Source: Gordonibacter pamelaeae 7-10-1-b
Lineage (GTDB): Bacteria; Actinomycetota; Coriobacteriia; Coriobacteriales; Eggerthellaceae
Assembly (NCBI RefSeq): GCF_000210055.1
Contig: NC_021021.1
Coordinates: forward strand, 1,463,223-1,502,189
Direction of reading: 5' to 3'
DNA: 38,967 bases
Shown here: piece by piece, positions 15,345 through 23,304 of the stretch
Layout: every line of letters begins with the position of its first letter
How positions within the stretch are numbered: position 1 is the first letter of the stretch
The notes under the pieces: generated by a model
Databases searched by the model: none
What the model was told of the DNA's origin: nothing
Seen by the model: only the letters and a program-made list of their open reading frames with translations
Program-made: the position numbers and the translations under genes

Positions 15345-16169
15345 ATGTCTAGGGTGGCTTACGGGCAAAAGGGATACATCGGCGCCTCCATGAGCGCGAA
15401 CGCGCGGGCGGCCTACGAGGCGGGGGAGATGCCCCGCTCGAAATGGACCAAGACGGCGATCCTCGGCGCCTTGAGGGGCTACTGCGATGAGATGGACCTG
15501 CTCTACGACCCCGCGGTCGAGTCCGAGACCAAGGCCGCGCTCTTCGACCGGTTCATCGCCTCCTCGTCCTGGCACCACACCGGCGCCTACGCCCGCGAGA
15601 CGGAGTTCTTCGCCCTGGACGAGGCCGCCGTGGTCGGGGCGTTCCGCGAGCTCGGGCCCGAGGAGGCGGCCGAGCGCGACCGGATCCGGGCGCAGGCTGC
15701 GGCCCGGGTGCGGGAGGCGGAACGGCATCGGAGGGAAGCGGAATGCCTATTCGAGTACCGCTTCTCCTGCTCCCCATATAGCGCCATGGCGTACGAGGCG
15801 TTCCATCCCGAGCTGTGCGAGCGCCGCGTGAGCAAACACAGGAAGCAGGAGCTCGTCGTGTACCGGCTGCCGGACGGCAGCGAGCCGTCGGGCTATGCGG
15901 AGATGTCCGTCCCGGCGGACTATGCGGACAGCAGCCATGTGGTGCCGTCGGTTTTCATATCCGGCACGGGCGGGGATCGCGCGTGGCGCGATATCGACTT
16001 CGACGAGGCCGAGCGGAAATTCGCAGCGGCGGCGAGAAGGGCCGCGGCCTTTCGCGAGGGGAGACCGAAGCTCATGCAGGACGAGGCCAGGCGCGCTGCG
16101 ATACGTGAGACTCGGCACCGCGTCTGCACCGCCCCCATTTTGAAGAGCATAAAGGAGATTCACAGGTGA
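15345..16169 (+). CDS. Hypothetical protein, 274 aa
   Basis: ATG with GCGAAGGG seven bases upstream. The N-terminus GYIGASMSANARAAYEAGE followed by MPRSKWTKTAIL resembles a motif I associate with unnamed proteins of gut actinobacterial and clostridial mobile elements; this is recollection, not a search. A basic, Glu/Arg-rich helix (about 100-135) follows, then a domain with YRFSCSPYSAMAYEAF and a C-terminal Ala/Arg-rich helix. No enzyme motif seen. Its end overlaps the next start (GTGA), so the two are co-translated. Confidence 0.65.
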   Translation: MSRVAYGQKGYIGASMSANARAAYEAGEMPRSKWTKTAILGALRGYCDEMDLLYDPAVESETKAALFDRFIASSSWHHTGAYARETEFFALDEAAVVGAFRELGPEEAAERDRIRAQAAARVREAERHRREAECLFEYRFSCSPYSAMAYEAFHPELCERRVSKHRKQELVVYRLPDGSEPSGYAEMSVPADYADSSHVVPSVFISGTGGDRAWRDIDFDEAERKFAAAARRAAAFREGRPKLMQDEARRAAIRETRHRVCTAPILKSIKEIHR

Positions 16170-16723
16170 CGGGGAAGAATGTCTATACGATGACGGCGAT
16201 GACGAGGCGAGCGTTCGTGGGCCTCGCGGTCATGGCGGCGCAGGCCGGACTCGCGGGCTGCGTGAGGAACGGGGCGCCGGACGCCGGCTCCTCCGACGGC
16301 GGCGCCGGGAAGTCGGGCGATGCCGGCACCTCGTCGCCGTTCGCGCCGCAGCAGTCCGCCCAGGCGTCCGTGGACGGCATCTCGATCGACCGCGTGACGA
16401 TCGAGGAAGGCACGGGGCCGGACGGCAAGCCGTTCCGCTACATCCGGGTTGCCTATACCTTCGAGAACGTCACGGACTCGGACGCTGTCGCACCCTATAC
16501 CGACATCAACGCATACCAGGACGGGATCAAGCTCGACAGGTCCTACAAGGTGCAGGACCAGCGGGCGCAGAAGCAGATCGAGCCGGGCGGGAAATTGAAG
16601 TCGTTCACGGCGTTCGCCCCCGATTCTGAGACGGTTCCGGTCACGGTCAAGGTGATGGCGCCCGGCGAGAAGGAGCCGAGGTCGGAGCGATGCTACTGCA
16701 TCGTGAACCCGGGCCTGCAATAG
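16166..16723 (+). CDS. Tat-type lipoprotein with DUF5067-like domain, 185 aa
   Basis: GTG start overlapping the upstream stop, with AAGGAG eight bases ahead. The signal region has twin arginine (MTRRAFVG), a hydrophobic core and the lipobox LAGC with Cys32, so it is a lipid-anchored surface protein, perhaps exported by Tat. A Gly/Ser/Ala linker (about 33-65) follows. The folded domain is beta-rich: FRYIRVAYTFENVTDSD, QDGIKLDRSYKV and a segment with KLKSFTAFAPDSETVPVTV. It looks like the immunoglobulin-like DUF4352/DUF5067 fold of exported lipoproteins. Ligand unknown. Confidence 0.75.
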   Translation: MTGKNVYTMTAMTRRAFVGLAVMAAQAGLAGCVRNGAPDAGSSDGGAGKSGDAGTSSPFAPQQSAQASVDGISIDRVTIEEGTGPDGKPFRYIRVAYTFENVTDSDAVAPYTDINAYQDGIKLDRSYKVQDQRAQKQIEPGGKLKSFTAFAPDSETVPVTVKVMAPGEKEPRSERCYCIVNPGLQ

Positions 16724-16735
16724 GCCGTCCCGCTC

Positions 16736-16807
16736 GCACGTCCACACATATATATATGCGCGTCTATGCGTTTACGTACATGCGCATATGGGTAGACTCA
16801 CATCGAG
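16736..16807. repeat. Octamer array 5, 9 units of 8 bp, with GGGTA element
   Basis: Nine in-register octamers (such as GCACGTCC, ACACATAT, GCGTCTAT, GCGTTTAC, GTACATGC) start 12 bp after a stop. The array includes GGGTAGAC at 16790-16797, resembling the promoter-like motif of the other arrays, and ends about 30 bp before the next start. Confidence 0.8.
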
Positions 16808-16836
16808 TAGAGACGAAACGGGAGGGGATGGTCCGC

Positions 16837-17259
16837 ATGGCGCCGTTCATCAGTGAAAATATCGACCTGGTTCCTTGCATGGCCATGGCATTCAACGCGG
16901 CGATTGCGACCATGGGTTTTCTGAAAATGGTTGCATGGACCGAGCACGGCATGTCGTCGAGGATGTCCAGATACATCGACAGGTTCGGCAAGATGGGCAT
17001 CGACCGCGAGATTTTGGAGGTCTATGCGCGATCGTATCTCGACGAGTCGCGCAACGCGCTCATCTGCTGGATCGTTGGCCTCGCCATCACTATGGCTGTG
17101 GGGATTGTCATCTGGGCCCACGACGTCGGCGCGGCAGTCCTCCTGACATCCGTGGTCGCGGCGGCGGTATCGATCAGGTGCATCGTCATGGCAGTGAGGG
17201 ATGTGGCGGATATCCGCGACGTCCTGGCCGAAACCGACCTAGGCACCCCGACCGCGTGA
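16837..17259 (+). CDS. Membrane protein, 140 aa
   Basis: ATG 16837 is nine bases after GGAGGGG; ATG 16828 is in frame but too close to it. The product has a hydrophobic segment near residues 13-32, a soluble stretch (EHGMSSRMSRYIDRF to YLDESRN) and two strong adjacent transmembrane helices (about 74-95 and 99-116), then an acidic cytosolic tail. No known family. It lies downstream of an octamer array and a lipoprotein gene, suggesting envelope function; that is inference. Confidence 0.6.
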   Translation: MAPFISENIDLVPCMAMAFNAAIATMGFLKMVAWTEHGMSSRMSRYIDRFGKMGIDREILEVYARSYLDESRNALICWIVGLAITMAVGIVIWAHDVGAAVLLTSVVAAAVSIRCIVMAVRDVADIRDVLAETDLGTPTA

Positions 17260-17313
17260 TTTGCCCTGGCATCCAATCAATAGGGACAAGCAGATATTCA
17301 GAAGGGACTCGAT

Positions 17314-17992
17314 ATGGGTATGCAAAGCTATATGGCGACGGTATTTGTCGGCGAGCGTGAGATTGGCGGGCCTTTTGTAAACGGTGATTTTCGTTCAAGC
17401 CTGAACTTCGCGAGGCGAGAGCTTCGCGGATACCTGCGCCTGGCTGAGAGTATCTGACGGCAGGAAGTCATGGGTGGTCGCCGTCATGGCCTTCGTTGTG
17501 TAACCGCCCCGGCGCTTGATTTTGGCATCCTTACCGAGACGAAGGATAGCGAGACCGCCACCGTGGAGTCCAGCTTTACCGTGACGTCGGCCTACACGGC
17601 CGAGGATTTCGTATCGGATACGCGAAGCTCGTTTCTTGCCTGCGTCACCGAAGATTTAGGCGAGCAGGTCGCATCGGAGGCTGCAAGTCTCGTCGATGGT
17701 CAAATCGCGTCGATGTCGTGGTATAGGCGCTTCGAGATATGGAACGACCTCGCATCCTACGACATATGCGGCGTTGCGAACGCCGATCATCTCATCGACG
17801 GGCTCGAGGAGCTTTCCGTCGCGCTCGCCGATGGCCGCGCGTTCGACGCAAACGGTGGAAACCCCGTCTTCCATGCTTTTCACCGGGCCGAGCGGCAAAG
17901 TGGCGACAGAGAGTTACCTGTGCCTGCCAGACGTACTCATCGACATCATTGAGACAGGGGCTTCGGGCAACCGGAGCTCTTTTCTAATATGA
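17314..17992 (+). pseudogene. Probable broken gene of unknown function
   Basis: Three pieces that read as one protein. A 47-codon frame from ATG 17314 (AGAAGGGA upstream; GEREIGGPFVNGDF) ends at TGA 17455. The same frame reopens (RQEVMGGRRHGLRCVTA) and runs to about 17870, containing SAYTAEDFVSDTRSSF and MSWYRRFEIWNDLASYDI. Sensible sequence then continues in the next frame (MLFTGPSGKVATESY, then LCLPDVLIDIIETGASG) to 17992. One nonsense codon and one frameshift would explain this. Alternatively the 47-aa piece and a 160-aa protein (17470-17952) are separate genes. Codon pattern is normal throughout, suggesting recent decay or sequencing error. No domain recognised. Confidence 0.5.
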
Positions 17993-18029
17993 GTCGGCAC
18001 CTCCACGGTACCGGCCCAATAACGACTGC

Positions 18030-18458
18030 CTACATATCCCAGATCTCGCTCAGCCGCTCATCGTCCGCGGCCTCCTCCTCGAAGCGGAACTCGTAGGGGA
18101 TGGCCAACCTGGTGAGCTCAAAGGCCACCTTTCTGGTCATGGCGTTCGAGATCCGCGCCGCGCGCGCATCCTCCGCGGCTAAGTCCTGCTCGCGGAAGTA
18201 GGGGAGCGGGTAGGGGTTGCCGTCCGTCTCATCGACAATCTTCTCCACCAGGCACCCGACCTCGCGCTCTTGGATTTCCGCCAGATTCTCGAGGTACTTC
18301 CATGCCACGGCAGTGGCGCGGGCTCGCGGCAGGCGCGGGCTTTCCCAGTTCTTGATGGTCTTCACGTCGACGCCCGCTGCCTCCGCGACGTCGGACTGGT
18401 AGAGCCCCAGGCTCTCGCGCAGCACCTTGAAGCCCGCCTTGGTGTGGATGGTCTGCAT
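18030..18458 (-). CDS. XRE-family helix-turn-helix protein, 142 aa
   Basis: Residues 6-60 form an XRE/Cro-type DNA-binding domain: FKVLRESLGLYQSDVAEA, then GVDVKTIKNWES with the recognition helix. The C-terminal half is acidic and helical and may bind a partner. The start at the second ATG is chosen for AAAGGA just upstream; an ATG five codons earlier is also in frame. It follows the 18474 gene by 15 bp, an arrangement seen in toxin-antitoxin and autoregulated pairs, but the partner is not a recognised toxin. Probably represses its own operon. Confidence 0.65.
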   Translation of the reverse strand: MQTIHTKAGFKVLRESLGLYQSDVAEAAGVDVKTIKNWESPRLPRARATAVAWKYLENLAEIQEREVGCLVEKIVDETDGNPYPLPYFREQDLAAEDARAARISNAMTRKVAFELTRLAIPYEFRFEEEAADDERLSEIWDM

Positions 18459-18473
18459 ATCCGTTCCTTTCAT

Positions 18474-19100
18474 CTAGATTCTCTTCTCGAAGAGCCCGTG
18501 ATAGACCTCATCGATCTCGTCCTGGTATTCGCACAGGAATTCGCAGCGTCCGACCACGAGTGCGACGAAAAGCTCGTCGACGGTGGCAATGCCGTAATCG
18601 TGGAACCCCGCGGGAAGGTAGAGCGTCCCGTTGTAGGGCGCATGTCCGACCCGGTAGCAAGAGAAGTCCCCGAAGGCCGATCCCTCCACGCGGTACAGGC
18701 TGTAGTAGTCCCCGGCACGCTTCGCAGCGTCGATCGCCTCCGTGTGGCCGGCGATATGGCGGATGATCTTCCCGTCCGCACGGTTCGCGGCCGCCTCGCG
18801 CGCGAGCGTGCGCAGCTCGGGCATGCGGTCGAGCGGGTCGACGGTGTGGACCGTATCCATGTGTTCCGTGAACCCCTCGCCGTCGCGCGTGATTTCGCTC
18901 ACTGTGGCGACGAACCGGGCGAAACCGCGCTGGCAGACCCCGACCCTGGAGGCCGCCGAGACCTTATGCGCCGCACGCAGTGCCTCCTCCCGGCTGTCTC
19001 CCTCGTAATGCAGCTCCGACGAATGGAGCGGCCGCACGTCGATATCCTCGGTTCCCGTGAACAGCATCTCGCGCGATTCCGTCACGAAGATCGTTTCCAT
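18474..19100 (-). CDS. Hypothetical protein, 208 aa
   Basis: ATG with GGGAGG upstream; the longer open frame to 19268 crosses a promoter-like GGGTACAA (complement of 19154-19161) and is rejected. The product is soluble and acidic, with MLFTGTEDIDVRPLHSSEL, a middle helix REEALRAAHKVSAASR and a C-terminal part YNGTLYLPAGFHDYGIATV with DEVYHGLFEKRI. Cys residues are scattered without a metal motif. It forms a two-gene unit with the helix-turn-helix protein at 18030. Function unknown. Confidence 0.6.
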   Translation of the reverse strand: METIFVTESREMLFTGTEDIDVRPLHSSELHYEGDSREEALRAAHKVSAASRVGVCQRGFARFVATVSEITRDGEGFTEHMDTVHTVDPLDRMPELRTLAREAAANRADGKIIRHIAGHTEAIDAAKRAGDYYSLYRVEGSAFGDFSCYRVGHAPYNGTLYLPAGFHDYGIATVDELFVALVVGRCEFLCEYQDEIDEVYHGLFEKRI

Positions 19101-19214
19101 ATAGTCCTCCCATATGCGCACCGGGCGGCCCCATACCGCCTGCTCTACCTCTCTTGTACCCCCTGAGGGGAAACGTAAACGCACGCCGCGGAAAAATCGC
19201 CGGACCGGGTTCGG

Positions 19215-19245
19215 GAAAAGGACGGGGCCGAAAACGGCCCCTGTC
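19215..19245 (-). terminator. Terminator downstream of the 19372 gene
   Basis: On the minus strand a GGGGCCG/CGGCCCC stem with a TTTT loop (19224-19241) is followed by GTCCTTTT. It separates two minus-strand operons. The rest of 19101-19371 shows only the GGGTACAA element. Confidence 0.6.
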
Positions 19246-19371
19246 TTGAAATCTGGATATGGAATCAATCAATCATCGCCATGTCGAACGCTTATATGCG
19301 AACTCGGAATCGATCATCGCTGCGCAGTCCCTCCGAGGGCGGGGCCGTCGTGCTATCTGGCGGAACTAGCC

Positions 19372-20130
19372 TTATTTACCCGCCGTCGGGCGTAGCGCCA
19401 ACAGGTCATTCCTGATCTCATCGAGCAGCTTCCTGCACTTGAGCTCCGCGGCCTCCATCGGGCTGACGCATCCATCCTCATGCGGGTCGAAAATCATATC
19501 CGGGTCTGGCAGCCATTTGCCGTCGTCCTCGCCGAAGGCGGTCTCGGTCATGATGTCGCAGAGGCCCAGGAGCCTGACGAAGATATCGCTCTCCCCGACA
19601 TATGGGGTCGCGCGTCGGCACGCGCGGAGGTACACGTCGAGCGTCTGGAGGAACAGGTCCTCGGTGCCGATCTCCCAGGGAGGACGGGACTTATCGTCTT
19701 CCGGGTTCACCTTGATGTCGTGCAGAATCGAGTCCGGCACGCAGCGCAGGTCTGTAGTCGGCCAGACGAAATGATCGGTCTCCTCGCACAGGTCGAGGAA
19801 GTCGTAGGCCTGGTTCCATAGCACGCAGAGCACATCCAGCTGGTTTTCGGTGAGTTTTTCGTCCATGGTCCTATCTCCTGATTCTATGAGGAGGTCGGCG
19901 ACGTCGATGTGCGCCCAGCAGGCGATATCCTCGACCTTCTCGAAGTCGCTCGGCGCATGCGCGCCGCGCCGCCGCCGCCAGTCCTTGATCGATGAGATCG
20001 AGACGTGCATCGCGCCCGCGAGCTCCCGCATCCTGGCGGCGCCTTTGGCGCCGTGTCCCAGCAGCGAATCGAACACGGCGGGGGAGAACGCGAACGTCCC
20101 GTCGCCAATCCTGTAGGTGTCTTTCCGCAT
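19372..20130 (-). CDS. Helix-turn-helix protein with acidic C-terminal domain, 252 aa
   Basis: The N-terminal part (about residues 25-85) has an HTH: MRELAGAMHVSISSIKDWRR then a second conserved stretch DIACWAHIDVADLLIE, similar to XRE proteins. From residue 90 on there is an acidic, Trp/Cys-containing domain (LTENQLDVLCVLWNQAYDFL, DLFLQTLDVYLRACRRA) of unknown fold. ATG 20130 is preferred; a TTG seven codons upstream is possible. Likely a regulator that senses something through its C-terminus. Confidence 0.6.
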   Translation of the reverse strand: MRKDTYRIGDGTFAFSPAVFDSLLGHGAKGAARMRELAGAMHVSISSIKDWRRRRGAHAPSDFEKVEDIACWAHIDVADLLIESGDRTMDEKLTENQLDVLCVLWNQAYDFLDLCEETDHFVWPTTDLRCVPDSILHDIKVNPEDDKSRPPWEIGTEDLFLQTLDVYLRACRRATPYVGESDIFVRLLGLCDIMTETAFGEDDGKWLPDPDMIFDPHEDGCVSPMEAAELKCRKLLDEIRNDLLALRPTAGK

Positions 20131-20211
20131 TGCGGCATCTCTCTTTCTCAATCCTTGCCGACAATGTTATCTGTGGCGCGGCCGTCTACGGAGACGAACC
20201 TGGACGGACCT

Positions 20212-20481
20212 CTACCCGTCCGGCTTCACGGAGAACCACAGACCGTCGTCGCAGATCAGCCCGCGCGCGACACATCGACCGCCGACGTCCACTAGGACGC
20301 CGGTCACGGTGGCGTCCGCCTTGCCGAACATGCTGGGGCAGGGCAGCGTCGCGCCGACCCTGGCGATCTCGAAGCGCCGCCCGTCGCACACGATTGCCCT
20401 CGGGGTGTTGAGCCCGCACTTTCGGTCGGTCTCGACCGCTATGGGGACGACCTTGGCGTCGAACCTGCTGCATCCGCCCAC
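20212..20481 (-). CDS. Small hypothetical protein, 89 aa
   Basis: GTG start with GGGAGG eight bases upstream. The product includes DGRRFEIARVGATLPCPS, a beta-strand motif common in small plasmid and phage proteins of gut bacteria, and ends with GLWFSVKPDG. A probable single small beta-barrel domain. No catalytic residues evident. The leader carries a strong inverted repeat at 20504-20530. Confidence 0.55.
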   Translation of the reverse strand: MGGCSRFDAKVVPIAVETDRKCGLNTPRAIVCDGRRFEIARVGATLPCPSMFGKADATVTGVLVDVGGRCVARGLICDDGLWFSVKPDG

Positions 20482-20503
20482 GTGCCGGACCTCCCTCCCG
20501 CTC

Positions 20504-20530
20504 GGTATCGCGCGCCACGCGCGCGATACC
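20504..20530. promoter_or_regulatory. 11-bp inverted repeat in leader of the 20481 gene
   Basis: Arms GGTATCGCGCG (20504-20514) and its complement (20520-20530) around five bases. It sits 23 bp before the GTG on the minus strand, where a leader hairpin or operator would act. The 160-bp leader holds further GC-rich palindromes and no gene. Confidence 0.45.
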
Positions 20531-20641
20531 CCCGCCGTCTCCCACCCTGGATACCGCCCTGCGATCCCAACGGGGAGGGCATCCGGGGCGGTACCGCCCG
20601 CGCTGCGGTCTCACCGCGCAGCAGGCGGCCTATGGCCATGC

Positions 20642-21346
20642 CTATTCGGCCGACCCGATGCGGTTGCCGTTCGTGTAGTCGGAATAGGCCCGCTCCCAAG
20701 CGTCCTGCACGCGGTGGGAGTCGCATATCTTGCAGAAGATACCCGTCTTGGGCGAGCCGTCGCGCAGCATGAACGTGATGAAGCAGAAGTCTCCGATATC
20801 GGGATCCTCGTTCATCATCATGGCGCCGCAGGTGTCCAGCACCTCGCGGTTGTCCTCCTGCGACCCGCCGAGGATATCGATCGTGCAGGTGGCCGTATCC
20901 GACGGTCCGACGAGGCCATCCGGCACCGCCAGCAGTGCATCCGGGTCGGTTCCGTCGATCTCCCCAAGGATGCGCGTCTCGAACGTCGAGTTTGCCGCGC
21001 GCAGGCGTCCGAGTGCGTCCGCGTATGCGATCGACGAGACGAGGCGTTCGAGCTCCCTGGCGGCAGCCTCGGCGCTGTCCGCATATCCCCGCGGGTCCTT
21101 TTCCATGAGCGCGTCGGCGAGCATGGCGACGGCCGCCTCGGCAACCCTGCCGGACTTGCCCATGTCGTCGGCGCACTCGCCGGCGAGTGCCGACAGCGCG
21201 CTCGAGTAGAAGGGGATGTCGCTGCGGCGTCCGAACCTCTCGGCCACGCGCCCGCAGGACTCCCTCCATCGTTCCATCAGCGCGAGCCTCAGGTTCGCCG
21301 TCTCATCGTGCTCGATGGGCGACACCGTGTCGTGATCCGTAGCCAT
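20642..21346 (-). CDS. Hypothetical protein, 234 aa
   Basis: Start chosen at the ATG eight bases after GGAAGG. Residues 1-120 are helical and Ala-rich (LRLALMERWRESCGRVAERF, LEKDP-like helices). The C-terminal half holds DALLAVPDGLVGPSDTATCT, a beta-rich DIGDFCFITFMLRDGSPKTG and FCKICDSHRV with a CxxC that could bind metal. No family recognised. First gene of the minus-strand block. Confidence 0.55.
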   Translation of the reverse strand: MATDHDTVSPIEHDETANLRLALMERWRESCGRVAERFGRRSDIPFYSSALSALAGECADDMGKSGRVAEAAVAMLADALMEKDPRGYADSAEAAARELERLVSSIAYADALGRLRAANSTFETRILGEIDGTDPDALLAVPDGLVGPSDTATCTIDILGGSQEDNREVLDTCGAMMMNEDPDIGDFCFITFMLRDGSPKTGIFCKICDSHRVQDAWERAYSDYTNGNRIGSAE

Positions 21347-21563
21347 GTCCATATCCTTCCGTTTCCGTTCCATCCCGCTCCCACGGCTTCCCTAGAGAGC
21401 CGTTTACCCCGAATCGCCCCCGCTCATGCCCGCTAAATTGAGATCGGGGCGGAAGGCCGCCTGTCCGTATCTTCCCGTCCGCATCGGAATCGGCTGTTTC
21501 CGATGCGCCCGAACGGGGTATCAACTGGTAATACCGAATGAACGACTTGGGCAAGGAGCAGCC

Positions 21564-21995
21564 ATGTATACGGACGATGACGAGATCGGGCGCGCCGTCG
21601 CTGCCGATCTGGAGGAATGCTGGCAGGGCGAGGGTTGGTACCGAATCTGCTTCACCGATGGGATGGGATCGTATCCGGCCACATGGTATGGAACCGAAGC
21701 GGACCTTGCCGACGACCTTCGCGGTGCCTACGGGGATGCCGGCGAGATCCATCTGCCCTACGCCGAGATCTCTGTGATCGATCAGGAGGTTGAGAAGGTC
21801 TGGCAGGGCGAGGGATGGTATCGGGTGACGGGCGGCGACGGCGAGAAATGGGAGCCGGACTTCTACGTTACACGCGAATGCCTGGTCGCCGCACTGCGCG
21901 ACGCCTACGACGAGGCATCCTTCAGCGGCGCCATATGCGTCCCACGTGTAGAGCCGGCCCCGGATCCTAACCGGCGCCGAACGCACGCCTTCTGA
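21564..21995 (+). CDS. Internally duplicated hypothetical protein, 143 aa
   Basis: ATG with AAGGAG upstream and a GGGTATCAA element 39 bp ahead (21516-21524). Two tandem copies of a roughly 60-residue unit are plain: ECWQGEGWYRICFTDG with its following ADLADDLRGAYGDA, and KVWQGEGWYRVTGGDG with LVAALRDAYDEA. Each unit is a beta strand pair and a helix. No catalytic site seen; a binding role is possible. Confidence 0.6.
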   Translation: MYTDDDEIGRAVAADLEECWQGEGWYRICFTDGMGSYPATWYGTEADLADDLRGAYGDAGEIHLPYAEISVIDQEVEKVWQGEGWYRVTGGDGEKWEPDFYVTRECLVAALRDAYDEASFSGAICVPRVEPAPDPNRRRTHAF

Positions 21996-22046
21996 ACCGC
22001 CCCGTGATTCAAACTGGGCGAGAACCGAACCGGAGGAATCGCTACG

Positions 22047-22113
22047 CGTTTCCCACAACCGGCTGCCTACGGGACGTATGGGGTCCCTCCGGTCATCCGG
22101 CCATGGAAAACGC
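22047..22113. repeat. 67-bp direct repeat, copy A (before ssb)
   Basis: About 90% identical to 22756-22822 (shared words include CGTTTCCCACA, CCGGTCATCCGGCCATGGAA). It lies 23 bp upstream of octamer array 6. Confidence 0.75.
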
Positions 22114-22135
22114 CGGGCTCCGGTGCCAGCCCAAT

Positions 22136-22199
22136 ACGTAGCCGCACAAACGCACATCTATGCGCTTACGCATCTGAGCATCTGGGTACATACATGGCG
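22136..22199. repeat. Octamer array 6, 8 units, ending in GGGTACAT
   Basis: Eight octamers in register (GCACAAAC, GCACATCT, ATGCGCTT, ACGCATCT, GAGCATCT). The promoter-like GGGTACAT (22184-22191) is itself one unit in register. A G6/C6 hairpin follows before the ssb ribosome binding site. Confidence 0.85.
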
Positions 22200-22249
22200 A
22201 CGAAGGCGGGGGGATCGGCCCCCCGTCGGAACCGAAAGGATAGAAGCCA

Positions 22250-22675
22250 ATGAGCATCAACCGAGTCAACATCACCGGAAACCTCACCCGCGATCCCGAG
22301 CTCCGCGCCACCGCGGCCGGCACCCAGGTGCTCTCGTTCGGCATCGCCGTCAACGATCGCCGAAAGAACCCGCAGACCGGCGAGTGGGAGGACTATCCCA
22401 ATTACATCGACTGTACCATGTTCGGCACCCGCGCCGAGGCTGTCGGCCGCTATATCTCCAAGGGGAGCAAGGTCGCGATCGAGGGCAAGCTGCGCTATAG
22501 CTCCTGGGAGCGCGACGGCCAGAAGCGCAGCAAGCTCGAGGTCATCGTCGACGAGATCGAGTTCATGAACTCCCGCCCTGCCGCGTCTCCTGCTGCCGCG
22601 GTTGATGGTGGACAGCAGTATGCGGTCCCCGAGGCTCCCGCCGTCGAGGTTGCGGACGAGGACATCCCGTTCTAG
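22250..22675 (+). CDS. ssb: Single-stranded DNA-binding protein SSB, 141 aa
   Basis: Canonical SSB. The OB-fold begins MSINRVNITGNLTRDPELR, with VLSFGIAVNDRRKNPQTGEW, NYIDCTMFGTRAEAVGRYI and KVAIEGKLRYSSWERDGQKR. A short Ala/Pro linker ends in the acidic tail DEDIPF that recruits repair and replication proteins. The length is at the short end of the usual range, as in mobile-element SSBs. GAAAGGA lies upstream. It has its own leader (67-bp repeat, octamer array, GGGTACAT) and terminator, so it is a single-gene unit. It protects single strands during replication or conjugative transfer. Confidence 0.95.
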   Translation: MSINRVNITGNLTRDPELRATAAGTQVLSFGIAVNDRRKNPQTGEWEDYPNYIDCTMFGTRAEAVGRYISKGSKVAIEGKLRYSSWERDGQKRSKLEVIVDEIEFMNSRPAASPAAAVDGGQQYAVPEAPAVEVADEDIPF

Positions 22676-22706
22676 CCGACCCGTACAACCCCATACTCAA
22701 GTGATC

Positions 22707-22733
22707 GCCCCACCGGAGACGGCGGGGCTTTTT
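22707..22733 (+). terminator. Terminator of ssb
   Basis: A 9-bp GC stem with one mismatch (22707-22715 with 22720-22728) and a GAGA loop, followed by five T. Confidence 0.8.
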
Positions 22734-22755
22734 CATGCCGTAGCCCGTCTCCACA

Positions 22756-22822
22756 CGTTTCCCACACCCGGCTGCCTATGGGACGGATGGGGTCCCGCCG
22801 GTCATCCGGCCATGGAAATCGC
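22756..22822. repeat. 67-bp direct repeat, copy B (after ssb)
   Basis: Second copy of the repeat at 22047. It precedes octamer array 7 by about 58 bp, so the pair repeat-plus-array forms a recurring intergenic module. Confidence 0.75.
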
Positions 22823-22880
22823 AGGCCAGGGGCCTGCCGACCGGTGTCCGGGCGGCCCGCTGGGCAAATTATCGAATTAC

Positions 22881-22944
22881 GCAGACGCATACGTGCGCAT
22901 TTACGTGCTTGTGCGTTTACGCATGTGCGCAGCTGGGTACATAC
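22881..22944. repeat. Octamer array 7, 8 units, with GGGTACAT
   Basis: Units include ATACGTGC, GCATTTAC, GTGCTTGT, GCGTTTAC and GCATGTGC. GGGTACAT spans 22935-22942. The words GTGCGTTTACGCAT and CTGGGTACATA are shared with array 8. Confidence 0.8.
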
Positions 22945-23011
22945 ATACCAGCGGCAAGGGAGGCCGCGACCGCGTCGGCGCGGGATCGCCGAATATCGGA
23001 AGGAGGCCGTC

Positions 23012-23284
23012 ATGGCCGGTTGCAAGAGGGAAGTAATGGAGCCGAGCGGAAGGGAGAAGGTCGCCGCCGCCGCCGCGCTGGTCGCGGGGCTCGTCGGGAT
23101 GTGGTTCATGCTCGCATACAGCTATGTCTACATCAACTGCGCCGTGTTCCCGGTGGCGGGCGCGCTCATCGCGTACGCCTACGACGTGGCGGAGAGGACG
23201 GTGGCGGCACGGAAGGAGTGCTGCCGCAAGGTCGAAACGCGCCGCGCGTATCGCGCCGCGAGGGCGTCGGAATACGGCGCATAG
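23012..23284 (+). CDS. Small membrane protein, 90 aa
   Basis: ATG with GGAAGGAGG at good spacing. Two adjacent hydrophobic helices (about residues 18-36 and 40-56: VAAAAALVAGLVGMWFMLAY and YINCAVFPVAGALIAYAY) form a hairpin, with a long basic cytosolic tail rich in Arg (RRAYRAARASEY). It lies between ssb and parA, each with its own octamer-array leader. No family recognised. Confidence 0.6.
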   Translation: MAGCKREVMEPSGREKVAAAAALVAGLVGMWFMLAYSYVYINCAVFPVAGALIAYAYDVAERTVAARKECCRKVETRRAYRAARASEYGA

Positions 23285-23304
23285 CGGCGCCGGCGGGCAA
23301 GAAT

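Noticed and set aside
15159-15728. Longer N-terminus for the island nuclease
   Set aside because: It is antisense to the 15345 gene and crosses the promoter-like elements; a good ribosome binding site precedes 15158.
18030-19100. Toxin-antitoxin pair
   Set aside because: The helix-turn-helix protein would suit an antitoxin, but the 208-residue partner has no recognised toxin fold, so only a two-gene unit is claimed.
20482-20641. Riboswitch in the GC-rich leader
   Set aside because: Several palindromes are present but none matches a riboswitch core that I can recognise.
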